Origin: Mangrovimonas spongiae
GTDB lineage: Bacteria > Bacteroidota > Bacteroidia > Flavobacteriales > Flavobacteriaceae
Length of the DNA: 64,000 bases
Assembly (NCBI RefSeq): GCF_003944795.1
Contig: NZ_RWBG01000001.1
Span: 496,001-560,000 of the forward strand
Reading direction: 5' to 3'
The notes below the pieces were generated by a model, which saw only the letters and a list, made by a program, of their open reading frames with translations, made no database searches and was not told the DNA's origin. Within the stretch, counting starts at the first letter, position 1, and each line of letters begins with the position of its first letter. Below are positions 42,268 to 50,858 of this stretch, piece by piece. The position numbers and the translations under genes are program-made.

Positions 42268-43068
42268 ATGATAGTTACCCCTCAATTATTTAACTACAGA
42301 TTAATTATCGGTACATTGTTGTTTTCCATTGTTGCTTTAGGGTCGTATAGTTTGGCAAACTACAACGCTTTAAAAGAACAGCAAGATTTTTTAGAACAAG
42401 AAAGGTCTTTGGTTCAGAGTGAATTAACCGAAATAATTACCCTGTATGAAACATTAAGTCTTAATAAGAATATATTGCAAAGCGATTTTAAAAAATCAAA
42501 ACAGCAGTTGTTACTTGTTCAGGATTCACTTAATATAGAAAAAGCCAATGTCGCGTCGCTTTCTAAGTATAAAGCCCGATTAAGCGAAGTAAAAAAGCAA
42601 AATAAAGCGCTTTTTACACTAATAGATTCCTTAGAGAGAGTCAATAAAAACTTAAAACAAACAATACAATCTGTAGAAGCCTTACAGGCTACAAGTATAA
42701 AGGCAGAAGCTTTAAGAACAGTAAGCTTAAACGCTATTTATCCAACTAATAAAGCAGACAAAGCAGATCATATTAAAGTTTGTTTTAATCTAAAGAATAA
42801 CACGTTTGTACCCGAAGGAAACAAAACCATCTATGTGCAAATACTAGATCCAAACCACCAAGTAATTGCAGGTAAAGGTGTTGCCAGTTTTAATGATAAA
42901 TCTTTGGCTTACAGCGGAAAAACTACGGTTAATAACCTTAAAAGAGAGCAGGAGGTTTGTGCAAAGATTGATGTGAACAAGGACAGCAAACTTATAAAAG
43001 GCGATTATTTAGTAAGCATTTTTCAAGAATCCTATTTTTTAGGGAAAACACAACTGAAACTCAATTAA
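42268..43068 (+). CDS. Single-pass coiled-coil membrane protein
   Basis: The 266-residue protein has one N-terminal membrane helix (about 11-30, LIIGTLLFSIVALGSYSLA), a long coiled coil (about 34-145) and a C-terminal beta domain with VCFNLKNNTFVPEGNKTIYVQILDPNHQVIAGKG that looks like a periplasmic immunoglobulin-type domain. Such architecture is widespread in flavobacteria next to glyS but has no known function. A terminator hairpin lies 24 bases after its stop and merges into the glyS promoter. Confidence 0.75.
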   Translation: MIVTPQLFNYRLIIGTLLFSIVALGSYSLANYNALKEQQDFLEQERSLVQSELTEIITLYETLSLNKNILQSDFKKSKQQLLLVQDSLNIEKANVASLSKYKARLSEVKKQNKALFTLIDSLERVNKNLKQTIQSVEALQATSIKAEALRTVSLNAIYPTNKADKADHIKVCFNLKNNTFVPEGNKTIYVQILDPNHQVIAGKGVASFNDKSLAYSGKTTVNNLKREQEVCAKIDVNKDSKLIKGDYLVSIFQESYFLGKTQLKLN

Positions 43069-43091
43069 TTTACCAAATATATTTTTGTACA

Positions 43092-43120
43092 AACCGTTCT
43101 TCTTGTCAGAACGGTTTTTT
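43092..43120 (+). terminator. Terminator hairpin overlapping the glyS promoter
   Basis: ACCGTTCT and AGAACGGT arms with a TCTTGTC loop, followed by a T tract. The last T of the tract is the first base of the glyS -7 box, so the end of one transcript and the start of the next are fused. Confidence 0.8.
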
Positions 43121-43127
43121 ATTTTTG
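43120..43127 (+). promoter_or_regulatory. -7 box (TATTTTTG) of glyS, 4 nt from ATG
   Basis: TATTTTTG, then TGCC, then ATG at 43132, the same spacer as in sufS. A TTG at 43103-43105 in the hairpin loop could contribute to the -33 region, but the spacing (14 bases) is short. Confidence 0.6.
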
Positions 43128-43131
43128 TGCC

Positions 43132-44673
43132 ATGGCAAATAACGACGATCAATTTAAAAAAGTAATCGCTCACGCAAAGGAGTATGGTTACGTATTTCAA
43201 AGTAGTGAAATTTACGACGGACTAAGTGCTGTTTACGATTACGCTCAAAACGGTGTAGAACTTAAAAAAAACATTTGCGACTATTGGTGGAAAGCCATGG
43301 TACAAATGCACGATAATATTGTAGGCTTGGACGCAGCTATTTTTATGCATCCAACCACTTGGAAAGCTTCTGGGCATATCGATGCCTTTAACGATCCATT
43401 AATAGACAATAAAGACTCTAAGAAACGCTATCGTGCCGATGTTCTTGTAGAAGATTACTGCGGAAAGCTTGAGGCTAAAATTGAAAAAGAAATCAAAAAG
43501 GCCAAAAAACGCTTTGGCGATGCCTTCAACAAAGAAGAATTTGTTTCCACAAACGGAAGAGTGTTGGGGTATCAAGAAAAAATAGACACCATTTTAAAAC
43601 GCTTAGGGAAGTCTTTAGAAAATGAAGATTTAGCCGATGTGAAAGCATTGATTGAAGAATTGGACATTGCTGATCCTGTTTCGGGTTCTAAAAATTGGAC
43701 CGATGTGAAACAGTTTAATCTAATGTTTGGCACCAAGTTAGGTGCTTCGGCCGATTCTGCCATGGATTTATACTTGCGTCCAGAAACCGCACAAGGTATT
43801 TTTGTTAATTTCTTGAATGTTCAAAAAACAGGACGAATGAAAATTCCGTTTGGTATTGCCCAAATAGGAAAAGCCTTTAGAAATGAAATTGTGGCGCGCC
43901 AGTTTATCTTCCGTCAGCGTGAGTTCGAGCAAATGGAAATGCAATTTTTTGTAAAGCCAGGTACGCAAAAAGAATGGTATGAGTCTTGGAAAGATACCCG
44001 AATGAAATGGCATTTATCACTTGGTTTAGGAAAGGATAACTACCGTTTTCACGACCACGAAAAATTAGCACATTACGCCGATGCTGCTGCCGATATAGAA
44101 TTTAGATTTCCTTTTGGGTTTAAAGAGTTAGAAGGCATCCATTCGCGTACCGATTTCGATTTAAGCCAACACGAGAAATTCTCAGGCAAGAAAATGCAGT
44201 ATTTCGATCACGAAGAGAACAAAAGCTATGTGCCTTATGTTATTGAAACCTCAATAGGTTTAGATAGAATGTTTTTGGCGGTATTTTCTAATGCTTTAAT
44301 GGAAGAAGAATTAGACAACAATACCACAAGAACAGTATTAAAATTACCAGCCGTTTTAGCGCCAACCAAAGCCGCTGTGTTACCGTTGGTGAAAAAAGAT
44401 GGTTTACCAGAAATTGCCAAGAAAATTGTAGATGATTTAAAATGGGATTTTAATGTAAGTTACGACGAAAAAGATGCTGTTGGGCGTCGTTACCGTAGGC
44501 AAGATGCCAATGGGACACCATTTTGTATTACTGTAGATCACGATACTTTGGAAGATAACACGGTTACCATTCGCCATCGTGATACTATGGAGCAAAAACG
44601 TGTTAACATTGAAGAATTACGCGACATTATTAAAAAAGAAGTCGACGTAAAAGAGTGGTTAATGAAGATGTAA
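43132..44673 (+). CDS. glyS: Glycyl-tRNA synthetase, dimeric type
   Basis: The enzyme charges tRNA-Gly. The 513-residue product is the alpha2 class II form: class II motif 2 in FRNEIVARQFIFRQREFEQMEMQFF, LYLRPETAQGIFVNFL and motif 3 in YVIETSIGLDRMFLAV, with the C-terminal anticodon-binding domain from about 400 (APTKAAVLPLVKK). The sequence is conserved in length. A strong terminator follows 30 bases after the stop. Confidence 0.96.
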   Translation: MANNDDQFKKVIAHAKEYGYVFQSSEIYDGLSAVYDYAQNGVELKKNICDYWWKAMVQMHDNIVGLDAAIFMHPTTWKASGHIDAFNDPLIDNKDSKKRYRADVLVEDYCGKLEAKIEKEIKKAKKRFGDAFNKEEFVSTNGRVLGYQEKIDTILKRLGKSLENEDLADVKALIEELDIADPVSGSKNWTDVKQFNLMFGTKLGASADSAMDLYLRPETAQGIFVNFLNVQKTGRMKIPFGIAQIGKAFRNEIVARQFIFRQREFEQMEMQFFVKPGTQKEWYESWKDTRMKWHLSLGLGKDNYRFHDHEKLAHYADAAADIEFRFPFGFKELEGIHSRTDFDLSQHEKFSGKKMQYFDHEENKSYVPYVIETSIGLDRMFLAVFSNALMEEELDNNTTRTVLKLPAVLAPTKAAVLPLVKKDGLPEIAKKIVDDLKWDFNVSYDEKDAVGRRYRRQDANGTPFCITVDHDTLEDNTVTIRHRDTMEQKRVNIEELRDIIKKEVDVKEWLMKM

Positions 44674-44705
44674 TTTTGTTTTCAAAAGAAAGCATCTATA
44701 AAATA

Positions 44706-44738
44706 AAAAACACCCAAGTGAAACGCTTGGGTGTTTTT
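44706..44738. terminator. Bidirectional rho-independent terminator
   Basis: CACCCAAG and CTTGGGTG arms with a TGAAACG loop, flanked by A and T runs, between the convergent glyS and RND adaptor genes. Confidence 0.9.
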
Positions 44739-44749
44739 GTTATCATTAC

Positions 44750-45898
44750 TTAATGACTATGTCCACCGCCTTCATTATCATTTAAAAGCATTCCAATGCC
44801 TTTAACCAAAATAGGTTTGTTTTTTAAGGCTTCCGAGTTTAAAATTTCTACAGAGTTTTCGTTTTGTTGTCCTATGTCAACGGCAATTTTTTTAAAACGA
44901 TATTCATTATCTAGCTTTTCATCTAGAACAAGAATATAGTTGTTATCATCAACAGAGGTTAGGGCTTCTTTGGGTAGTCCCATTCCTGAGTTACTTCCAG
45001 TAATGATATTGGCTTCTACAAACATACCAACAATAAAGTTTTGCTCATCATTATCGACGTGACCGTGAACTTTCACACGTCTTGTGGTTTCGTCTATTGT
45101 CGTGCCAACCAAATGAATATCGGCTTTATAAGTATCGTTGGAAGCTTCGGGTATTTTAAATTGAATGTCTTGCCCTTTTTTAATATGCATAATGTCTTTC
45201 TCAAACACCGATAATTCTAAGTGAATGTGATCTATATCTACAATTTCCAAAATCACATCGTTTGGCGACACATAAGCACCATTACTAACATTTACCTTGG
45301 TAACGTGTCCGTTTATTGGTGCGTACAAGTTAATAGTTGAGGTAATTTGCCCTTGCTCAACAGTTTTAGGGTTAATATTCATCATCTGTAATTTTTTGCG
45401 TAAGCCATTGTAAGTTGCCAAGCTACTTTTGTAGGTGCTTTGAGCTTTTAAATAGTTTTTTTCTGAAGTTATGTTTTCATCGTAAAGTGTTTTTTGTCTG
45501 TCGTATTCAGCTTTTAAATAATTAAGTTGCTCGGCAATTTCCAAGTAGCCTTGCTGGATTTCGACATACTCAGGGTTTTTTAAACTGACCAAAAGTTGTC
45601 CTTTTTTTACTTCATCACCAACCAAAAGAGGCGTGTGAGAAATATAACCACCTACAAATGTGGTAATACTGGATTTGTTTTTAGGCGGAACATCTATCAT
45701 TCCTGTAACTTGTATTGTATTGTTAAACTGCAAGGTTTTAATACTGTCTAAAGCCATTTTTTCACTGTCAAATTGAGCTTTAGTAACGGTTACAATGTTA
45801 CTTTTGGTTGTTTTTTGCTCAATAGAATCTGAGTTGTTTTCTTTATTTCCGCAGGCTAAGAATACAAGCGAAAAAAGAAGGATATATATGTTTTTCAT
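44750..45898 (-). CDS. Periplasmic adaptor (membrane fusion) subunit of a heavy-metal RND efflux system
   Basis: The 382-residue lipoprotein (FLACGNK, Cys16) is a CzcB/CusB-type adaptor: HlyD barrel-sandwich segments IQVTGMIDVPPK and GGYISHTPLLVGDEVKKGQ, a helical hairpin (about 120-170), and the GHVTKVNVSNGAYVSPND strand. It ends GGGHSH, a likely metal-binding tail. It joins the inner-membrane pump to the outer-membrane channel. It follows the pump gene by 93 bases on the same strand, so it is probably in the same operon. Confidence 0.92.
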   Translation of the reverse strand: MKNIYILLFSLVFLACGNKENNSDSIEQKTTKSNIVTVTKAQFDSEKMALDSIKTLQFNNTIQVTGMIDVPPKNKSSITTFVGGYISHTPLLVGDEVKKGQLLVSLKNPEYVEIQQGYLEIAEQLNYLKAEYDRQKTLYDENITSEKNYLKAQSTYKSSLATYNGLRKKLQMMNINPKTVEQGQITSTINLYAPINGHVTKVNVSNGAYVSPNDVILEIVDIDHIHLELSVFEKDIMHIKKGQDIQFKIPEASNDTYKADIHLVGTTIDETTRRVKVHGHVDNDEQNFIVGMFVEANIITGSNSGMGLPKEALTSVDDNNYILVLDEKLDNEYRFKKIAVDIGQQNENSVEILNSEALKNKPILVKGIGMLLNDNEGGGHSH

Positions 45899-45991
45899 AG
45901 GTTTAAAATTTTCAAGAACTATTGGTTCAGTTATTTACTTTTCTAAAGTTATTGGTCTCTATTTGCCAAATGCCCATTATGGGCTTTCATT

Positions 45992-48900
45992 TTAGTTAAT
46001 ATTTAATATCAAGTGATTAATTTGTATTACGGTTTGATTGTAAGCGTTTAAATCGTTAAGATAAGAGAGCTCGATTTCGCTAGCATTTTCAAGACTTTGT
46101 ATGTATTGAAAAAAGTTAATCTCCCCTTCTTTAAACGTCCGGTTGGCCGTTTTTATAATTTGCTCTTTTAGAGTGCTTCCTTCGCTTTTATAGTAATTAA
46201 CAGCTTCTTTATGTTGCTCGAGTGTTGCAATAAGCGATTGGTATTTAGCTTCTAGTTTTGTTTTATAATCTAGTTCTTGCTGTTCTACAATATCTCGCGC
46301 AATTTTAGATGCTTTTATTTTCGAGGCATTTCCAGAAAACAATAACGGAATTTTCAATCCCAATTGATAGCCTTGAATGTTGTCGTTTAATTGACTGTTA
46401 GAGCCTTGAAAATATTCCACACTAATATCGGGCAAGAGGGTTTGTTTTTCTTTGCTATATATTGCTTTTTGATAGGTTTTAGCATTTTCAAAATATTGTA
46501 ACCCAAGGTTATCGGTTGTTGAGATACTTTGTAGTTCTAGCTGTTGTAAAGGTTGGTCCACAATATCTATCGTATCTACTTGCACGACACTTTTTAGTTG
46601 TTCTTTTGAAAAAGCGACTTCTTTTAAGGCTTGTTTGTATAAAGTTTCTAGCTGTTTTTGTTTGGACTTGGCGGTAATCATTTCCAGATAATTAGTTTCA
46701 CCTAGTTCAAAACGACGCTCCGATTTTCTAGCAAAATCTTGATACAAACTATCTAAATATTTATAGGTTTTCACCTTGTTTTTTGCGTAGCTTAATTGAT
46801 AATAATTAGCATAAACAGCCTTTTGTAGTTGCTGTAATTGCAAATTGTAATGGGTTTCTTCCAAACCAACTTTGGCTTTATTGGCTTTTTTATCAGCAAA
46901 ATAAATGGTTGGGAATTTAAAATCTTGTGCAATACCAAAAACTTTAAGCGGTTCGTTGTTTACAGCTAGATTGTTTTCGTCGTAACTGTAATAGACAGAT
47001 GTTTTATCAAAATTAAAAGCGCTTCCAACTAACGCTTTGCTTTCATCTACTTTTAGGTTAGAAGCTTTTAAACCCGCATTGTTTTCAATAGCTAGGCTTA
47101 AAGTTTCTTCAATAGTTAATTTTGATTGCGCATTAACATTAGTTAGAAAAAAGAAACCTATAATGCCAATAATGGCTGTTTTATTCATTTTTAATTCTTT
47201 TTTTGTTTCAAACCACGCATAAAGTACGGGCAGGACAATTAAAGTTAAAACGGTTGCGGTAATAAGACCCCCAACAACAACCGTGGCTAAGGGGCGTTGT
47301 ACTTCGGCACCAGCATTGGTAGATACAGCCATTGGTAAAAATCCAAGTGCTGCAGCAGAAGCTGTTAGCAATACGGGTCTTAATCGATCGGCAGTACCAA
47401 TTTTTATACGTTCTTCAATATCATCTATGCCTTGTTCTTTTAATTCTTTAAAATGTTCAATAAGCACAATACCATTAAGCACAGCAATACCAAAAAGTGC
47501 AATAAACCCTACGCCAGCAGAAATACTAAACGGTAAATCACGTAGCCAAAGTAATAGGACGCCGCCAACAGCCGATAATGGGATGGCAGAATACACCAAT
47601 AAGGCTTCTTTGGCAGAGCCAAAAGCAAAATACAGTAAGATAAATATTAAAGCCAATGCCACTGGCACAGCAACAAGCAATCGCGCTTTGGCACTTTGTA
47701 AATTTTCAAATTGTCCGCCATAAGTTACGTTGTATCCCGCAGGTAAATGTAAGTTGTTTTCAAGAATATTTCTTACATCGTCTACAACGGACTGCAAATC
47801 GCGGTTACGCACATTAATACCAACAACAATACGACGTTTAGTATCGTCTCTTGAAATTTTTGCAGGTCCGGTGGTGTATTTTATATCGGCTAATTCGCTT
47901 AATGGAATTTTAACACCATTAGGTGTATCGACATATAAGTTTTGAAGGCTAGCTAGGTTTTTTCGGTTGTTTTTATTTAGGCGCATCACTAAGTCAAAAC
48001 GTTTTTCACCTTCAAAAATGCTTCCTACTGTGCCGCCAGCAAATCCCATTGAAATCATTTGATTAACATCGGAAATATTAAGTCCGTAGCGCGCAATTTT
48101 ACTGCGGTTGAATGTTACGCTCATTTGTGGTAAGCCTTCTACTTTTTCAATAACAATATCCGAAGCGCCTTCAACATCTTTAATTAATTCTTTTACTTCG
48201 TCTGCTTTGTTGGCTAGTATGGATAAATCTTCACCAAAAATTTTAATGGCCACATCGGCTCTAACTCCTGTAATAAGCTCGTTAAAACGCATTTCTATAG
48301 GTTGTGTAAACTCCACTTCCATACCAGGAATTACGGTGAGTGCTTCTTTAAATTTATCGGCTAATTCGTCTTTGCTTTCTGCCGAAACCCATTCGTCTTT
48401 TGGTTTTAGTTTTATTATGACGTCGCTTTCTTCCATAGACATTGGGTCTGTTGGTACTTCGGCGGCACCAATACGCGTCACAACTTGATCGACTTCGGGG
48501 AAATTGTCTAGTAGAATTTGTTCGATTTTGGTGGTTATTTCAATCGTTTTTCCTAATGATGTTCCCGTTTTTAAAACGGGTTGAATAACAAAATCGCCTT
48601 CGTCCAATGTAGGTACAAATTCGCCACCCATTTTACTGAAAACCCAAACGCTTAAGGCAAGTAAAACACTAGCCAAAACAACAACTAGCTTTTTGTGTTG
48701 TAAGGCCCAATGTATAGATGGTTTGTACCAACTATTTAAGACTTTCATTAACCTAACCGAAATATTTTTATCGCTTGGCTTTTTGGGTTTTAAGAATAAT
48801 GATGATACGACAGGAACATATGTTAAACACAATAGCATTGCGCCAATTAACGCAAAGCTAAACGTGAGTGCCATGGGTTTAAACATTTTGCCTTCTACAC

Positions 48901-50311
48901 CGCTTAATGATAAAATGGGGATAAATACAATTAAGATGATAAGTTGCCCAAAAATGGCCGAATTCATCATTTTTGAAGCACTTTTTAAGGTGATTTGATC
49001 GATTTTCGACTGTTTTTCTACTTTTGAAAGTGTTTTTAGTTGGTCGCTTTGTGTAATAATTTTAAAAGCAATAAACTCGACAATAATCACAGCGCCGTCA
49101 ATGATAATACCAAAATCTATGGCGCCAAGACTCATTAAATTGGCATCGACACCAAAAATATTCATTAGAGAAATTGCGAATAATAAGCTTAACGGAATAA
49201 CCGATGCCACTACTAATCCAGAGCGTAAATTACCCAACAATAAAACCACAACAAAAATCACGATTAGCGACCCTAAAATGAGGTTTTCAGAAACGGTAAA
49301 AGTCGTTTTTCCTATGAGTTCGCTACGCTCTAAAAACCCGTTTATGTAAACACCTTCTGGTAGCGTTTTTTGAATGGAGGCAACGCGTTCTTTCACGGCA
49401 TCGATAATAGCTTTGGAGTTCCCGTCTTTAAGCATCATAATTTGCCCGAGCACTTTTTCGCCTTCACCATTACCGGTAATAGCACCAAAACGTGTGGCGC
49501 CACCAAAACCAACGGAAGCAACATCTTTAATGTAAATAGGAGCACCTTGGTTTTTAACCACGATTTGCTCAATGTCTTTTAGGTTTTTTACCAAACCTTC
49601 ACCGCGTATAAAATAGGCTTCGTTGCTTTTTTCAATATATCCGCCACCGGCGACACTATTATTTTTTTCTAAGGCATCGTAAATTTCCGATACCGTAATA
49701 TTCATAGCGTTTAGTTTATTTGGGTTAATGGCAACTTCGTATTGTTTTAAATAACCACCCCAAGTATTGACTTCGACAACCCCAGGAATACCCGATAATT
49801 GACGTCTCACAATCCAATCTTGAATGGTACGTAATTCGGTTATAGTATATTGATCTTCATAACCAGGTTTTACATCTAAAATGTATTGGTAAATTTCGCC
49901 TAAACCTGTGGTAATTGGCCCCATTTCTGGAGAGCCAAAACCTTCGGGGATTTTCTCGGAAGCCGATTTTATTTTTTCGGCAATAAGTTGCCTTGGAAGA
50001 TAGGTTCCCATATCGTCTTCAAAAACGATAGTAACTACAGAAAGCCCAAATTTAGATACCGATCTAATTTCTTCAACACCAGGTAAATTAGCCATTTCTA
50101 ACTCGACAGGGTAGGTGATAAATTGCTCGACATCTTGAGTAGACAAGTTACGTGATGTTGTGATAACTTGAACTTGATTATTGGTTATATCTGGTACAGC
50201 GCCAATAGGAATTTGGGTTAAAGAGAAAATTCCGAAACCAATAATAAACGCTGTTAATAGGAAAATGATTAGCTTATTGTTTAAGCTTAATTTTATGATT
50301 TTTTCTAACAT
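45992..50311 (-). CDS. CzcA-type RND heavy-metal pump fused to a TolC-type outer-membrane channel
   Basis: The 1439-residue protein fuses two parts of a tripartite pump. Residues 1-1041 are an RND transporter with the DFGIIIDGA signature from Asp399 in the fourth membrane helix, as in CzcA, and membrane helices to EHFKELKEQGIDD. From Met1042 (MNKTAIIGIIGFFFLTNVNA, then QSK) comes a sequence that looks like a signal peptide, then a TolC-type channel protein (SKLTIEETLSLAIENNAGLKASN, to the end). Fused proteins of this kind occur in flavobacteria. How the two parts are processed is unknown. The CzcA signature suggests divalent cations (Zn, Co, Cd) rather than Cu/Ag, but this is only a guess. 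Confidence 0.93.
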   Translation of the reverse strand: MLEKIIKLSLNNKLIIFLLTAFIIGFGIFSLTQIPIGAVPDITNNQVQVITTSRNLSTQDVEQFITYPVELEMANLPGVEEIRSVSKFGLSVVTIVFEDDMGTYLPRQLIAEKIKSASEKIPEGFGSPEMGPITTGLGEIYQYILDVKPGYEDQYTITELRTIQDWIVRRQLSGIPGVVEVNTWGGYLKQYEVAINPNKLNAMNITVSEIYDALEKNNSVAGGGYIEKSNEAYFIRGEGLVKNLKDIEQIVVKNQGAPIYIKDVASVGFGGATRFGAITGNGEGEKVLGQIMMLKDGNSKAIIDAVKERVASIQKTLPEGVYINGFLERSELIGKTTFTVSENLILGSLIVIFVVVLLLGNLRSGLVVASVIPLSLLFAISLMNIFGVDANLMSLGAIDFGIIIDGAVIIVEFIAFKIITQSDQLKTLSKVEKQSKIDQITLKSASKMMNSAIFGQLIILIVFIPILSLSGVEGKMFKPMALTFSFALIGAMLLCLTYVPVVSSLFLKPKKPSDKNISVRLMKVLNSWYKPSIHWALQHKKLVVVLASVLLALSVWVFSKMGGEFVPTLDEGDFVIQPVLKTGTSLGKTIEITTKIEQILLDNFPEVDQVVTRIGAAEVPTDPMSMEESDVIIKLKPKDEWVSAESKDELADKFKEALTVIPGMEVEFTQPIEMRFNELITGVRADVAIKIFGEDLSILANKADEVKELIKDVEGASDIVIEKVEGLPQMSVTFNRSKIARYGLNISDVNQMISMGFAGGTVGSIFEGEKRFDLVMRLNKNNRKNLASLQNLYVDTPNGVKIPLSELADIKYTTGPAKISRDDTKRRIVVGINVRNRDLQSVVDDVRNILENNLHLPAGYNVTYGGQFENLQSAKARLLVAVPVALALIFILLYFAFGSAKEALLVYSAIPLSAVGGVLLLWLRDLPFSISAGVGFIALFGIAVLNGIVLIEHFKELKEQGIDDIEERIKIGTADRLRPVLLTASAAALGFLPMAVSTNAGAEVQRPLATVVVGGLITATVLTLIVLPVLYAWFETKKELKMNKTAIIGIIGFFFLTNVNAQSKLTIEETLSLAIENNAGLKASNLKVDESKALVGSAFNFDKTSVYYSYDENNLAVNNEPLKVFGIAQDFKFPTIYFADKKANKAKVGLEETHYNLQLQQLQKAVYANYYQLSYAKNKVKTYKYLDSLYQDFARKSERRFELGETNYLEMITAKSKQKQLETLYKQALKEVAFSKEQLKSVVQVDTIDIVDQPLQQLELQSISTTDNLGLQYFENAKTYQKAIYSKEKQTLLPDISVEYFQGSNSQLNDNIQGYQLGLKIPLLFSGNASKIKASKIARDIVEQQELDYKTKLEAKYQSLIATLEQHKEAVNYYKSEGSTLKEQIIKTANRTFKEGEINFFQYIQSLENASEIELSYLNDLNAYNQTVIQINHLILNIN

Positions 50312-50342
50312 GATTCATAATTAATTAAAAATTAAGATTTAT

Positions 50343-50359
50343 CTGATTTAATAAATCAG
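50343..50359. promoter_or_regulatory. 17-base palindrome between pump and small His-rich gene
   Basis: CTGATTTA and TAAATCAG arms around one A. It lies 31 bases upstream of the pump start codon and may be an operator or a processing hairpin. No further evidence. Confidence 0.35.
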
Positions 50360-50376
50360 CATCGTTTTTTTAAAAA

Positions 50377-50766
50377 TTATGCGTGTTTTGGGGGCTGAAA
50401 AACTGTAGGTTTTTCAAAGGATGTGAAGCTTTCTTTGTAAAAGAAGTTACAAGGAATTTCAATAAATTCTTCGTTACTTATTTTAAAGGAAGTATTTGGG
50501 CTAATAAAAGTTGCATTAATGTGTGTGCAAAGGTGATGACAATCTTTAAAAGGAAGGTCTTCATGTTCTCTGTGATGACTTTCGTGGTTCTCTTTTGCAT
50601 CGCCATAATGTTCCGCTAAAAACTGAACAAACGAATCACCATACATTTCTTTATGAAATTGGGCATGTTCCATCAAGGCATTAATTTTATTAATGTCTTC
50701 TAAGTTAATATTAAAACTCTGTAGAAGAATTAAAAGCGAATATGTTAATGCCACAACTTTACTCAT
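50377..50766 (-). CDS. Small His/Cys-rich periplasmic metal-binding protein
   Basis: The 129-residue protein begins with a hydrophobic leader (VVALTYSLLILLQSF) and has a dense metal-binding segment at 60-82, NHESHHREHEDLPFKDC followed by HHLCTH, with His61, 64, 65, 68, 77, 78, 82 and Cys76, 80. It directly precedes the CzcA-TolC gene on the same strand. The likely role is metal binding or sensing in the efflux system, but there is no formal family call. Confidence 0.75.
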   Translation of the reverse strand: MSKVVALTYSLLILLQSFNINLEDINKINALMEHAQFHKEMYGDSFVQFLAEHYGDAKENHESHHREHEDLPFKDCHHLCTHINATFISPNTSFKISNEEFIEIPCNFFYKESFTSFEKPTVFQPPKHA

Positions 50767-50858
50767 AACAGCACGAAATTATAAAAAATTAGGTATTTAT
50801 CTGTGACAAAAGTTACATAGTAACGCTAATATAGAATGTTTATAATTAACGTATTAAG

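Noticed and set aside
45972-45984. GCCCA-TTA-TGGGC hairpin between the pump and the adaptor
   Set aside because: Short stem with no T tract on the minus strand, so it is not called as a terminator; an attenuator role cannot be excluded.
47283-49349. Several plus-strand frames of 70-146 residues opposite the RND pump
   Set aside because: They are shadows of the conserved pump sequence on the other strand, with no recognisable motifs.
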